A DNA stretch of 64,000 bases from Trichoplax sp. H2 (taxonomy: Eukaryota > Placozoa > Uniplacotomia > Trichoplacea): contig NOWV01000028.1 in assembly GCA_003344405.1 (NCBI GenBank), forward strand, positions 434,001-498,000. Reading direction: 5' to 3'. Position 1 is the stretch's first letter. Each line of letters starts with the position of its first letter. The notes beneath the pieces are model-generated. The model saw only the letters and a program-made list of their open reading frames with translations, was not told where the DNA came from and did no database searches. This document shows positions 23,831 to 36,536 of this stretch, in pieces. Position numbers and translations under genes: made by a program.

Positions 23831-23869
23831 TACTGTATCATGTGTCACTGCCATATACATGATACAGTA
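23831..23869. repeat. perfect 13-bp inverted repeat (hairpin)
   Basis: TACTGTATCATGT at 23831-23843 pairs exactly with ACATGATACAGTA at 23857-23869. It lies just after the hairpin-ended duplication. Confidence 0.9.
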
Positions 23870-25428
23870 CTGTACGTCAACGGTGAAGTTTTTCATACTG
23901 GCACTACTATAGCAAAAAGTGAAGAGGCTTGTAATCACGATTCTGATTTCATAAATGTGAGTGATAAAATAAGGAAAGTGGTGCTTGCCGATTTACAGTT
24001 CAAATGACCACTTTACTGTATATCACTGCTACTATAGCACTGCACTTTTACTTTCTTTGGATTGAATATAGAATTGTACATGTGGAGAAAAAGGCCTTAC
24101 TGTTCTTCTTCTCTCCTAAATTGCAAAGGCCTGTGCCGCTCGATACTGTTGTACAAGTACACACCCACAGGGCGGGCCTTGTGACTTGTGACGTTTCTTT
24201 GAATACGCCGAGTCTGAACAGGTTTCAATCTTGTTGGTGTATTGTCAGTACTAGACGCCCTACTGTGACGTTAGTGCTTCATGCTGAGTGCTGTATTCAT
24301 TTTAAAAATTGTACTATTCATTGCAAGCCATGCGATGACAGAATTCAGTTATCAGACAAATGGAAAAGCTTTTCCTAGACTCCTATCCAGGAAGTTGCTG
24401 CTCCTTGATGATGCTTTAAAGCGAAGAGACGCTAAATTGAAAATCCAACATTCCTACCAGCCCATGCCTAGTCCAATTCATTGTAATTCAATTCTACAAT
24501 GCAACTGAAATGGAAACGTCAATCGTCACTTGGCTGACCTCAGTCTACTTTCTATTGTGTCAGCAATGAATGACCTGAAGTAGACGATCATCCTCGAGTA
24601 CGTACTGTCATACAGGTGACTCGCGCAGCTCACCCTCACTGTATTCAGTCCAGCTCTGGTAACGTGCGTCGCGTTGCGTCAGAGTTTCTGGGATGTGCAA
24701 CGAGTGCCAGCGCCCAAGTTGATTGGCATATGGGCAAGGCGGTCATTGTTTGAAGCATTGTAAGGCCTACATGTAGAGTAGTTGTCCGGGACATTATAAT
24801 GGATTTATACAATAATCATAATCTTCAATCGACATTACTATGTGTCCTTTTAATTACTTGAACCATTTTAGTAATTGTATTGAATTAATTAGCATTCTAG
24901 TGGCAAGGAGCTCAAGGGCAGATAGGGGGAGCCGGTGAATGAACTACGCTTAGGAGTTAGTATCGCTCACCAGTCAACAACAGCAGATTGTCTGTCACAC
25001 TGTGTGTGACTCACCCACCACTTTTCATGTCAGTCGAATGACACGGAACCACGGACTCCATCCTGCACACGCTCTCTCCCAGTACGATACAACCACTGGT
25101 CTATCAATACAATACGCTCAGATAACTGGTACCGTACCGGAACAAGACGTCAGTGAAAAAGGCTGCCAGCCCCCGGTAGTACTACAGTATATTCGATTCA
25201 GTCTATGGAGTAGGCCAGAGAAAAAAATTTTTTTTTCCTTTCACAATTTTTTTTGGCCTCCGATCTTGGACTTGGTTCACTCAAGAGAGTTTTTACCCTC
25301 TTCAAGCATTCTTACTGGCAATTATTATTACTACTGAAGACTTTCGCAAAGGTTAACTACAGCCAGTTGTTATTAACAAAAACTGTCATTGCTGTTGGAG
25401 ACGTGTCGACGAGTTTTTTACACCTGAA

Positions 25429-28400
25429 ATGGGACGAAAAAAGTAAGTTTCTTCCTTAGTTCTCGTCTGGATCGTCAGGGAAAAGGATCGCTTTATCGTT
25501 CTCATATTCGATCTGGCTGTAATGAATTGAATCATGCTACTCAACGTACCTTTAAAATTCATAGTGTAGCTGAAGAGTAATTGTAGTTTAGTATTGTGGA
25601 AACGGTCACTGTGTACTGTAGAAGAGGAGTTGTTAGTCCATTTTTTTTTTCCGCCATGTCGTCAACGGGCATGAGCACGACCTTGAATGGAATAAGCATC
25701 TTAGCCTGAGACAAAGTATACGTACATCCTATCGAGGATCAACTGTACAATGTTGTTGTCGTATTACTGCTGTTGATCCGATCCATCTTTTATTCACTTA
25801 TTAAAATATTCTGACCCAATCGTACTCTATCGATATTAACTTGTGCATATCACGTTGTACTGTACGATAGTTGCCCAATGTGCAGTCCTGTACTGTAGTG
25901 TACAGTGTACGGTACGGTTAACCTCAAGGGCATGCAATTCGTTATCGAATCATCGGTCTATGGCATAAATTTCTAGTCATTGACTCTACTTATTTTTCGA
26001 CCTGACTGGCTTTTCGCTTAAACTACTTGAACATTCTTAGTCGATTTTTAAAGAGATCAATTGACAGTACTATTACACTGTTTGACTTTTTTAATGCACA
26101 CGAGTAATCTTGCTTTTAGATTACCGTTTCTATCTCAACAGCTCACATCTCTATCTGTGTGTTTCATTAGGCGGCATGCCAAATTAAAACGAAATATCGA
26201 CGAAGAAGAAGAACACAGTGATGATCAACAATTGACTGATCCCGATGCGGTGAGTTGTCCATACTAAATCACACTTTGATACAATAAATTCTCTACTGTT
26301 TTACTACGGAATTACCCTTCTGACTATACTGTATTAATACTCAGTATAAGTGCACATTTGTGATAAGTTCCAAATGAATTGTTGCTCGCTGAACACCAGT
26401 ATGAATCGAACTTACTCACACTGCATAGTGCGTAGTAATGTTTTCTCCTAGGTATTGCGATTCGACACACCAATTTACTATGTACCATTACCTTTCTGAG
26501 ATAAATGCACGTGTGCTACTTAAAATTTAATAATGTAATGAATGAATCGAATTCTACCTATTGTATGACGAAATTAATTGGCAGTAGTACCCACTCTAAA
26601 AAAACGCTTTGGATCGATAAACTGATGCAATCTGTCGCTGCTAGTTGATGGCGTTGTTGTAGATTAAGCTTAACAATTAGCATGGCGTACTGAAATTCTC
26701 AAAGTGAATGATTGGAAGGCTAACTTATGCTCTTGATTTGTAGTCGCATAACGTTTTGACTACTTTTACTTATGATAACCTCCTGCACGACATGTACATT
26801 TATCGGTTCACTACTATGCACAATGATAGTTTTCTGGTTTATAAATCTATTATAAAGGTGAGACGTTTATTGAAATCCTTGGACAGGCCTGTAGTTAATG
26901 TTAGTAACTTGATAGGCCATACGTACGTATGCATGCACCGACTTTATATGATTTTAAAGCACTATACTTGCTGCTTATTTTCCGCACAGTAGAGAATTAC
27001 ACTTGGGAACCCTATCTGCGTCTTCTAGTAAAATTTCCTGTGAAGTTTATTAAATCTCTAGTTAAACTACACGGATTGGCTTGCCTTCGAAATGCATGAT
27101 ACTTTAAATCCGCCTACGTTCTATGAATCGATGAGGAGGACCTCAGGAACCATCCCAGCTCATTAGACACCACATTAATAGTAGCAGCAACCATAACGAG
27201 ACTAAATTACCTGCTGTATGCCAGTACTGTAGTACGGAAATCGATCAAAGAGTGATATACTCGTACAGTAAGCACGATATCTGTGGACGAACTATTGGTA
27301 GAATTTTGTGCAAATGTGAGCTCAATTTTCACAGGTGCATCCAATACAATTTTTAAGTGGACAAAACCCTTTTTGTATGCTTTACATTTTACATACAGTG
27401 TGTAAAGTTTAATGGATATCAATTGTAGCAGAACGATGAGTACTTGATTTCTGTAGTATAACTACCAGCGAATAAGAAAGTTAGGTCTAACATTGTCCAG
27501 AACATTGTACTGTAATTAATACGTTCTGCATCTATGCAATAAGTATACGGTCAAAAATATCCATTGTTCACACTGAAATTGTAAGATTCCTTGCTATTAC
27601 GTTACGGCGTTTACCATGTTACCGTTCTCTTCGCATAACGCTCGGGTTACGAAAGTACCATACAGTAGTTGCTATATGACGTATTGTTATTTATTGATAT
27701 ACGTATATACAGTATATATATATAGATACCTTATATCTAAATATTATTATTAATGGATACTGCGTTATTCTTACTTATTATTTTCTTATAAAGCGTAAGT
27801 TACTTTATTATAGTGTTGGTCACGTAGTTCTAAAATTGTTTTAGTCAGCAAATTTGTGATAGTTGATGATTTATAAGGACGAAAGATTCTTAAGAATTGA
27901 CTGAATGATGATGATATATTATTGATGCAAAAGATGTTGGAGCCGTGATAAATGTTAGCTATCAGTGATTCTAAGTATTGATGACACTTATGATGATATC
28001 ATTTCTGGAATCAGTTTCGTGGTATAGAGACGTGGTAAATAAATACACTTGCTAAAGCAACATTTATACAACTTTTAGTTAATGAGTCATCTCAAATGGG
28101 GGTAGACTGGTAGCTAACTGCTGTGATGAGTCAACATATTACCCAGTACCGCCTATGCTGAACTACTGGTTACTTGTTATTACATGATTTGATGTCAGTC
28201 AGTTCCGCAAGGTGTATTCCCTCATATTTACTTAAAAGTCTAACTTGTAGTTATACAGTTTGTGATAATGTGCGACTGCAGCATATGTATGTTTAGTGGA
28301 GGACAATTTTAATATCAACTTTTTAAATGGGAACCAAGGCATCTCTCACGATGTAGCCTTGAGATCACAATTTCTGTTACAAGATAAGTAATTCTGAGAT

Positions 28401-31400
28401 TGACAGATTATATACGGTATATATATATAATTATATACTATTAAGCTAATTGAATGATATTAGCGATTGTAAAAAAAATCTAAGACAGTATGATTTTAAT
28501 GACACTCGTAAAGTACTATTGCGCCTGTCTCGGAAGATTTGTGATTATTTTCCGAGTTCGTAGTTTGGATACTATATGCATCACGGTAAGCATTCGTGCT
28601 GCGGTATACAAAGTAATAAATCTGTACAGTATTATGTGCACATTAAGATAGTGATTGTATCATCTATGTATAAGCTATAACACCAGGAGGATCGAAGATT
28701 TGATTGATGCTATTCATATGTCCTAATTTATTTAAAGTCTGCTTTTCAAAATATTAAATATTTTGTTATTATTTGATGTAGGAGGACGACAATTATTATT
28801 ATAATGAGGCCGAACAATACTATAATAAAGAAAAGGTAAAGATACCGAGTATATATGAACACATGACTTCAGAAACTTCTCAGAAACCTACTTATTAAAG
28901 TCATATACAGATACAGCATCATGGACGACTAGATAGTAAATCTAGCAATTCATTGTGATACCTAGTTAGCACTGTACATTATTGAGTTTGTCCGGATAGA
29001 CTTTATTATAAGAGCTAAAACTATAACATGCTGTATCTCTACAAGTCCTATGTAGGTATTATACGACGTACTAGACATTAAATTAATGGATTCTTTTAGT
29101 TTAATAGTAACTACGTATCAAAAATTTTAGTAGATTATCCTTAGGTTTACAGTTTAATTGCAGAGTGTATGATATGAACGAAAATATTGCTACATAAAGT
29201 TTTGCCAACGATTCTATTAATTAATTATCTAAGTACAGATTGTGTATCTACTTAAATTTATTTTATATGCATTTTATGTAAAATTATTTCATAATCTATT
29301 CCTACCAGATCCCTTTAAACGCCGATGATAGCAATGATGAAAACTTTTCTGATCAAGACGAGGTATAGTATTCCTTTCTTCTCTTTGCTTAGATTATGTT
29401 TTAGATTAAAGTGGTCACATGAATTTCACTACCTAATATTCAATATCCTACGAATCCTCCAGTCTCACTTTTAATACTTTTCGACAAAACTCATTAATTA
29501 ATTATTAGGGAATACAGTACCTTAATTAAAGGGTCCCGATAGGGAGTAATATAAACAGTCGGTGAACTGATTTATAAAGCATACTCGTAGAAGAACATTT
29601 TTAATTCAGGTTTAAAGTAGTTAGTGATACTGGTTCATATTACACAGTGTTTGGCGGTTTATTGACCTACTTTTAAGGTCATTGCTGTTGTGCTATGCAG
29701 AATTTCAGGAAGACAACTTTTATGTTTATTTGGACATCAAGTTACTCAACTGTGATTGAAAGGGGGTCCCGTTTTGATAAATTAATTAAATAATCTGTCT
29801 TAAATTTCTGCCTGCAGGTGTCGTGCAGATGCCCTAAATTACAATAATTAATGCAATCCAAATTTATTATAGTGTGGTATTAAATGAATTAGCCATGCTA
29901 GCCTGTTATTTTCATACCCAATCAATTTCAATAAATACAGCAAAATGCTTGCTGGTGGAATAATGAATATACAACGAGTACTAGTAGTTTACTAAGTGCA
30001 TTCAATGAGCATCGGTATTGTGTTATTTTAAAGAACCACACTGAAAATCTTTACTTTATTACATAATAATTGTATTACTGATCGGTTTAACGGCATTAAT
30101 ATTGATTTTATTTGCAGGATTTGGACATGGATGGGTTAGAGTCAGATGAAGTAAGAACAGTAAATTAATGTTATTCAACTTACAAACCTCCTAAGATGTT
30201 ATTTAGGTATCAATGATGATGCCTGTTATTAAGTAGTATGCATTTTTCGCTGAATAGGATTCTGATGAAAGTGTTTCTGTCGATGGTAAAAGCAAAGGTA
30301 AAGCTTGACCGTTATTTTAAGCCTAATTTCAATATTTTTCTCCTACAGATTGGATAGGGTTTTAGATATAATACTTAATATCTATAGCACTATTAGAAAT
30401 TATACTATTACTAATGTGACGACTTTTTACATAGATGAAGATGCAGATGCAGAAGAGACAGCAAATAATAAGGCCTGGGGCAATAAAAAGAAACCGTTTT
30501 ATCATTTTGATGACGAAGATAATCTTGGTAGGAAGTTGATATAGCAGACGTTTCCTTTAATGAATATCCATGTAGTTTGTATCATAATTTGCTCGCTTTA
30601 ACATCAAACCTTCTCAAAGTTGTCACAATTCGCAACATTATGGGAGCAAAATCATTAAATTTATTTGGATACATACTGACTATAACTAGATGAATCGAAT
30701 GAAGAAGAATTAGCGGAAGATGAAGAAAGAGAAGCTATGCTATTTCAAGAGCAGCAGAATCAAGGCCTGGCGGAGGAGGATTTTGAACTATCGGATCTTT
30801 TGAGCATCGCAAGAGAAAAGGTTGCCCAAGCGGCTGAAGAAGAAAAGCGTCAAATAGATTTCCTGGTAGATTATAGCACAAATTGTATTTAAATATTATT
30901 TTAATTGCCGACTTACTGATGCGTGGCCATCTTGTATCACTAGGAGAGAATTCCCAGAGATATCTCAAAGCTATCCCCTAAAGAGCAACTTGAAGTATGA
31001 TATACATTCATTTTACATTCATCCTAATTTAATATCGTAGAATGGTTGTCTTCTCAACGCTAACCGTCCGCTTAACGCACATTTCAGATTTTAGTTAAGG
31101 ATGCTCCGGAAATAATGACCTTAATTGAAGACTATAAAGAAAAGGTACAGCGTTTGAGTCTATACTCGTATACAAGTCAGCACATACATATGCCATATTA
31201 ATTTTCATATTATTCGCAGATGGAAGAGATTGGTCGCACTTTACATCCTTTAATTCAGTTTGCAAAGTGTAAAGGGCTATTATCGAGTCAGGTAAATTGC
31301 GTAAATTGCCTTGAAGTGACCTCATTTAAGCTATTTTCTTAAGTTAACAATCTTGATTGCGTAGGGTATCAGTTATCTTGAAACGAAATATCAGCTATTA

Positions 31401-32990
31401 CTTAAGTAAGTTAATTACCTCAGTCATTAACGCTTTAAGATATTCTGCTATTGAATGTTTTACCTGATGTTGAAGCTATCTATAACGATGTTCCTATACT
31501 TACAATTTTAACTTATTTTGCAGCTACTGCGTCAATGTCAGTTTGTATTTAGCTATGGCAGCTCATGAATCGAACTCAGAATTTGATGTCTCTCTTCATG
31601 AGCATCCAATTATATCAACTTTGTTAGAATATAGACATGTATGTAATGATATTTGGCTGCTTTAAATTAATTTTGCTTTATAAAACATTTGATCAGTTAT
31701 AGTAATGTGGATACCAATAAAATTTTTAACTGTAAGTATGCATTCTTCATATCCGACAGTTAATTGCTGAGATGCATCCTTTGGATCGAGCTGTTGCTTC
31801 GGAAATGGAATGTTTGCTGGAAGAGTATGAGAAACTTAACGTTAATGATATCGCAGGTAAGAAAAGAATTCACGCAACTGATATCTACGTTTAATACACC
31901 CAGTTTATAGTATTTTTAGTTTTTTTATTGAATAATTTAATAGCAAAGTACCGTTAAAATAAGTGAACTTAAGTATAAATATCTTTTCTATAGATAAAGG
32001 CGTTTTGGAAAAGAAAAGAAAATTAGAAAAACGACAGCAGGTACTTAAATCATGCTGCAAACATAAGTTGTCTACAAAGACATGAAAATGGAACGATATT
32101 AATCCGAATATGCGTAAAATAAACGATGTAAATTATAAGTTAATATTTGTTGTTTTCTTTCTTAAATGATATCAAAGAAATCGAAAAAATTGATGGCTGA
32201 GAAGAATATAGTTAGAGAACCACCGGTAAATTACGCTACTTCAGAAGTACCAAGTAGATCGCGAAAAAATGTATCCGAGGAAAGTGTTAACCAATATATT
32301 GAAAGTGTCTTATCTAAGAACAAACTAAGGAAGACTAGGAAAGATTCTATGGGATTGTAAGCAATAGGAATTTTATTAATTTATTACTTATGGTATGTTA
32401 GTAGAGAGATATAATTGTTGTACAAATTTATTATCCAGGAGCGCTGATTCCGATGATGCGACAAATGTCTTAGCCAATGGTTTCTCCGATGATACTATTG
32501 ATGGCAAACGGGCGATTAACTATCAAGTAAGATTTTTATTTATAGTTTTTAAAATTTGCTATAGAGAGTATCGTAAAATGTATAGGAATCGGCTGTTTCT
32601 TACGTATGGTATAACTTATTTATGGATATTCGTAGATTTCAAAAAATAAGGGACTAACTCCAAGACGCAAAAAGGAAAACAGAAATGCGCGTGTAAAGTA
32701 TCGTAATAAATTCATTAAGGCGCAAAAGAAAAGAGTTAGCCAGGTATATCATGCGTTACACTCTAATCTAATTGCACTCGGAATAGGGTTGTATTTACTG
32801 GTATACCAATATAACGATTAAAATGAATATTCAATGCTACCATTATGCTGGTTATTATAAAGACTAATGGTATTATTGCGTTATATAATATCAACAGGGT
32901 GTTCGCACCGTTCGTTCAGCAAATGATAATTATATTGGTGAATACACTGGTATTCGAAGCGACATTATACGAAGTGTGAAGATGAACTAA
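25429..32990 (+). CDS. UTP3: UTP3 / SAS10, U3 processome component, 19 exons, complete
   Basis: Exons: 25429-25442, 26171-26249, 28782-28835, 29309-29362, 30118-30150, 30258-30297, 30435-30527, 30690-30865, 30944-30994, 31088-31144, 31220-31291, 31365-31405, 31524-31638, 31760-31856, 31994-32040, 32178-32356, 32439-32526, 32636-32743 and 32898-32990 (TAA). Total 1,491 nt, 496 aa; human UTP3 has 479. Exon 1 codes only MGRKK. An acidic N-terminus follows (DDNYYYNEAEQYYNKEK, WGNKKKPFYHFDDEDN). The Sas10/Utp3/C1D domain lies mid-protein (APEIMTLIEDYKEKMEEIGR, ISYLETKYQLLLNYCVNVSL). The Sas10 C-terminal domain is IDGKRAINYQISKNKGLTPR through YIGEYTGIRSDI. The yeast homologue acts in the small-subunit processome during 18S rRNA maturation in the nucleolus. 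The acceptor at 32178 (ATCAAAG) is weak in pyrimidines but required by phase. Very secure. Confidence 0.96.
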
Positions 32991-34718
32991 TGCTTAGTTG
33001 ATAGCTGGACAGAAAATCGATACGATTTTTATCTTTACTGTCTTATTTAAGGCTTAGATGTAATTAACTCGGTGCATGATATTGTACGATGCAAGTTTTT
33101 ATTTTTTCACGTATAACTTATTTCAGTTTACTGAAAATCAAGAGTTAGCATGAGTTGTGCTGTCGCGTAGAAAGAAAAACTACCTGATTTCACTCTGTAC
33201 AATATCGTTTGACTGCACTTTGCTGGCGCTGTACGATTTTGCTATTTTGTAAGATCATATTTTATTACCTACTTTTCGTGCAATTAATAGTTAATGTTTA
33301 TAAGACAGCAGATTTCTATACCACGAAACGCAGATTTTTATGTTCTTATAAATAACTGCTAAGGCGAATTAGGATATAAGTAGAGATGTTGATCAAGGGA
33401 AATGTAAACGTTATGACGTTATGCAACGGTATTTGTACTTTGGAGAATATTTATTGCCCAACTGTAAAGTTCTTTACTAAAACTGTAAATATGGTATGGT
33501 ACAGAATACCTGAGTGAAGATTGACCTCGATAATAAAGTGTATCGATTCTCAACATACTATATTAGCTAAAACGTACAAATTGATTTTGTAAGTGTGTAT
33601 ACCTTCACTCCTATGCTTGCGTATGTGCCGTGCCTATCACGACTTCAATTATCTAGTTGCTACATTGAATGTATGTTTTACTCAGTGACCCAGTACATTA
33701 CTGGATGATTATTTCTTTGACTCTTACCCAAAGAGTGATGCAATTTACAGTATAATGAATTTATCGTTTCTCAGCGGTGGATTATAAATCTTTGGTATGA
33801 CGTGCTGCGTGTAATGTACAGCTTAGAAAGAGAAGTGTCAGCACGATCTGAGTCACAAGGATTTTAAAACTTTCTAGTTCAGTTTAATTTTGCTTTATTG
33901 CTATAGCCGCAATATTATATCCTTTTAAGTTGTCTTATTTCATTAGGCAACTTTCTAAATAAAAGAGACAATACAGTGTAATTTTCTTGCTTAATTGCTT
34001 ATTCCTAAAGAACGATCAGTTCACCATTCATTGTTATTATTCGATACATTTTCAAGGTACTCACAGTATAATAAACTATAAAATATGATCGTGCAAACCT
34101 CATTTAAGTTAAGTTGCCTTTAAAATTTTTAATTTTAAAACACTGAATTTTCTTTGCTAAAACATTGTTTTACTATATGACTAATATGCGTAGAGGTAAA
34201 CCCTACTTGTGTAGTTACTACCAGAACAAATTCAATTTCGATATCTGTCTGAATACCATGTAAGATATTGAATATATTTTCTTTACTTTCACCATGTTTA
34301 GGATGATACACGATTTATTATTGTTGTCCCTTGAAAATCTTTAACATAATGAGTAATGAGATGTACAGTGAATAGTAAGTTACAATATTATAAATTATAT
34401 AATTATAGGTAAGCAATAAAATTTTCGAGATTGTTTGGCTTTATAATAAGCCTTGTTACAGTAACAATAGTCATCAAAATATACTGTACATTGACAGTAC
34501 AATGGTAGTTCCAATTGAGAATAATTTCTCAAAGCTAATCAATTAGTTTACAGTAGTAAATTGAAGCTATAACTACACCGCATGGACGATGATAGATTCA
34601 ACGTGAGATTTTGTGATACAACCAATCATAAAAGACCTTATGATTACGAATAGATCGGAAATTACATCAACCAAATCTATCCTCGATGTGTATACTATTT
34701 GAGATTATTCTTTATGTG
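32991..34718. other. convergent 3' spacer between UTP3 and SZRD1
   Basis: AT-rich, no supported gene. AATAAA at 33532-33537 (+) and TTTATT at 34314-34319 (AATAAA on minus) are candidate polyadenylation signals for UTP3 and SZRD1 respectively, by position only. Confidence 0.45.
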
Positions 34719-36536
34719 CTATCTAGGACCAGTTTCAGCATCCGAACCCAGAATCCGAGCCCTAAACAAGCAGATTTCAAATTCAGCAATGCACGTAACA
34801 TAAAGACAAGTTAGATGTATCACTGCACAGTAATAAAGCTCTTTTATGCTCTAAATAAATAACAAATCAAGAAAGTTTTCATTACGTATTACCTAGCGGC
34901 AGCATATTCGGCCTCTCTTTCAGCCAAGGTCTTTTGTTGTGGCTGAACAGGATTAACTGTAGAATGTATCGGACGTTGGCCTCCTTGTTCAGCACCTCGT
35001 TTTAGAATGCGAATCTAAGAAAAATAAGTCGTAATTAGAATATTACAAGGTAGTGCTTATGCCAACGGTTCAGTATAACCATCTGTCCAACCATATTTTA
35101 TGGTGCAAGAAAGGACATAATACAGTGTATATTATTATATGTAACAGAGAAGAACACTACCTCACATAAAGTAACTCATACCAGTTAATGAAATCAGAAA
35201 ATCTGTAAGCTAATATTCAGCACCTAACCTGAGGTTGAAAGGCTGTCGATCTAGAATCTTCTTCAACAATAACAGTATCTGATGGCACATTTGGAATAGT
35301 TTTTGTTCTGATAAATTAATTAATTAAAGATGAAATCAAGACTGCGATAGCCATTATAGCGGTCATTATTCACTTTGCGATATCAACATCGAAGAATACG
35401 AGTAATATTGTCGTATCCTATTCTAGCATTACTTTCTACAGTATTGACTAATAAATATGAATATAACCATGTGATACAGGCTACCCGCTACTGCTGATTT
35501 ACGATGAATTAATGTATTGATATTCTACAACTACGAAGTGAACTGCAGCTTTTATGATATCCAACTTACTTTGTGTCCTTTTCTCGTTGCTTACGTTCAA
35601 TCTGGTCTAATTTCTTCTCAAAATTCTTGCCGAAATAAAAAAATTGAGGGATTACAGATTATTCAAATGAGAAACGCATTTGCAAACACGTATAGTAGTG
35701 CTACAGTAATCAAGGTAAGAACATGCCATTTCGATCATTTTTGATAACAGATTTAGTGCAGCATGAAATTAATCGATAATATTGTAATAGACGTCGCTAC
35801 AGAAAATGTGACGCGGACATTTTTGGTACTAATTACATTTATCACGGCCATTCTGCTGCACTGTACTGTAATCAGTCAATTTACAAGAGTATGATCATTC
35901 CTCTACTCGATGATATCCAATGCCTTTAGGACACAGGGTTATGTAGATGATACACAGTCATCATTATGGCGCAATTGAATGAAATGCTTGCCCATGTGCT
36001 GAAACTACCAGATCAGATATACTTGTATTTTAGAGGACATGTCGTGACACTATTTCGGATGAGTTTTGATCACGTATGGTATAATCGATTCAACGCGTAT
36101 TACCAGCTTTTATTACATTACTAGCGATTGAGTACGCGTATTTTCGTCTCCAAATTGAGACAAGGGTAGTTTAGTTATCAGTTAGTTTCATGATTATAAT
36201 TTCTTCTCGGTAGTTAGTACTGCATAATCTATTTATAGCCCATGTCTTATGTATGTGGCCACTACTTCAATTAACAAGAATTAATTTCGTCACTATTATC
36301 GATGGTGAGCAATAGCCTTTAGATGTATAATTAATATAAGTGTTTGAATAATCAAGTTCAATGGTGTGATTGGACGAAACTATCGTATTCATGCGATGCG
36401 AATGTCTTTCTATCAGTACTCAATACATCCAAGACTACAATATTATACGTCTTTTTAACAACCCTTGTTGCTTGATGATTTAACTTACTTGTGATTCTGC
36501 CGCTTCTTCCCAACTATCGAAAGGTTCATCAGCCAT
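34719..36536 (-). CDS. SZRD1: SZRD1, SUZ RNA-binding-domain protein, five exons, complete
   Basis: Minus-strand exons: 36489-36536, 35570-35625, 35229-35307, 34893-35014 and 34719-34761 (TAG); 348 nt, 115 aa. The N-terminus MADEPFDSWEEAAES matches the human MEDEEVAESWEEAADS. A basic helix follows (NFEKKLDQIERKQREK), then PNVPSDTVIVEEDS and QPQIRILKRGAEQ. The SUZ motif KTLAEREAEYAAARARILGS is the hallmark. Human SZRD1 has 152 residues; this protein ends soon after SUZ (SDAETGPR) and lacks the SUZ-C-like tail. The human protein is poorly understood; SUZ segments bind RNA in other proteins. Every junction keeps phase. Start is secure because the motif begins at the ATG and a GTAAGT donor follows. 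Confidence 0.93.

Larger units (their letters stand above)
20424..25428. other. repeat-rich divergent spacer between PPP1R7 and UTP3
   Basis: Five kb without a supported gene. It contains the inverted-repeat element 21099-22644, its internal tandem array, an assembly gap, a 200-bp tandem duplication with hairpins (23419-23821) and many TACTGTA/TACAGTA words. ORFs at 24004-24508 and 25002-25459 have no recognisable domain and overlap each other in different frames. Promoters of PPP1R7 (-) and UTP3 (+) must lie here. Confidence 0.6.

Noticed and set aside
24004-24508. Two overlapping plus-strand ORFs (124 and 75 codons) as a gene
   Set aside because: Different frames, no recognisable domain, no good splice context, and located in a repeat-rich spacer.
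25002-25459. ORFs just upstream of UTP3 as coding exons
   Set aside because: They overlap the UTP3 first exon in other frames; the MGRKK micro-exon explains the sequence better.
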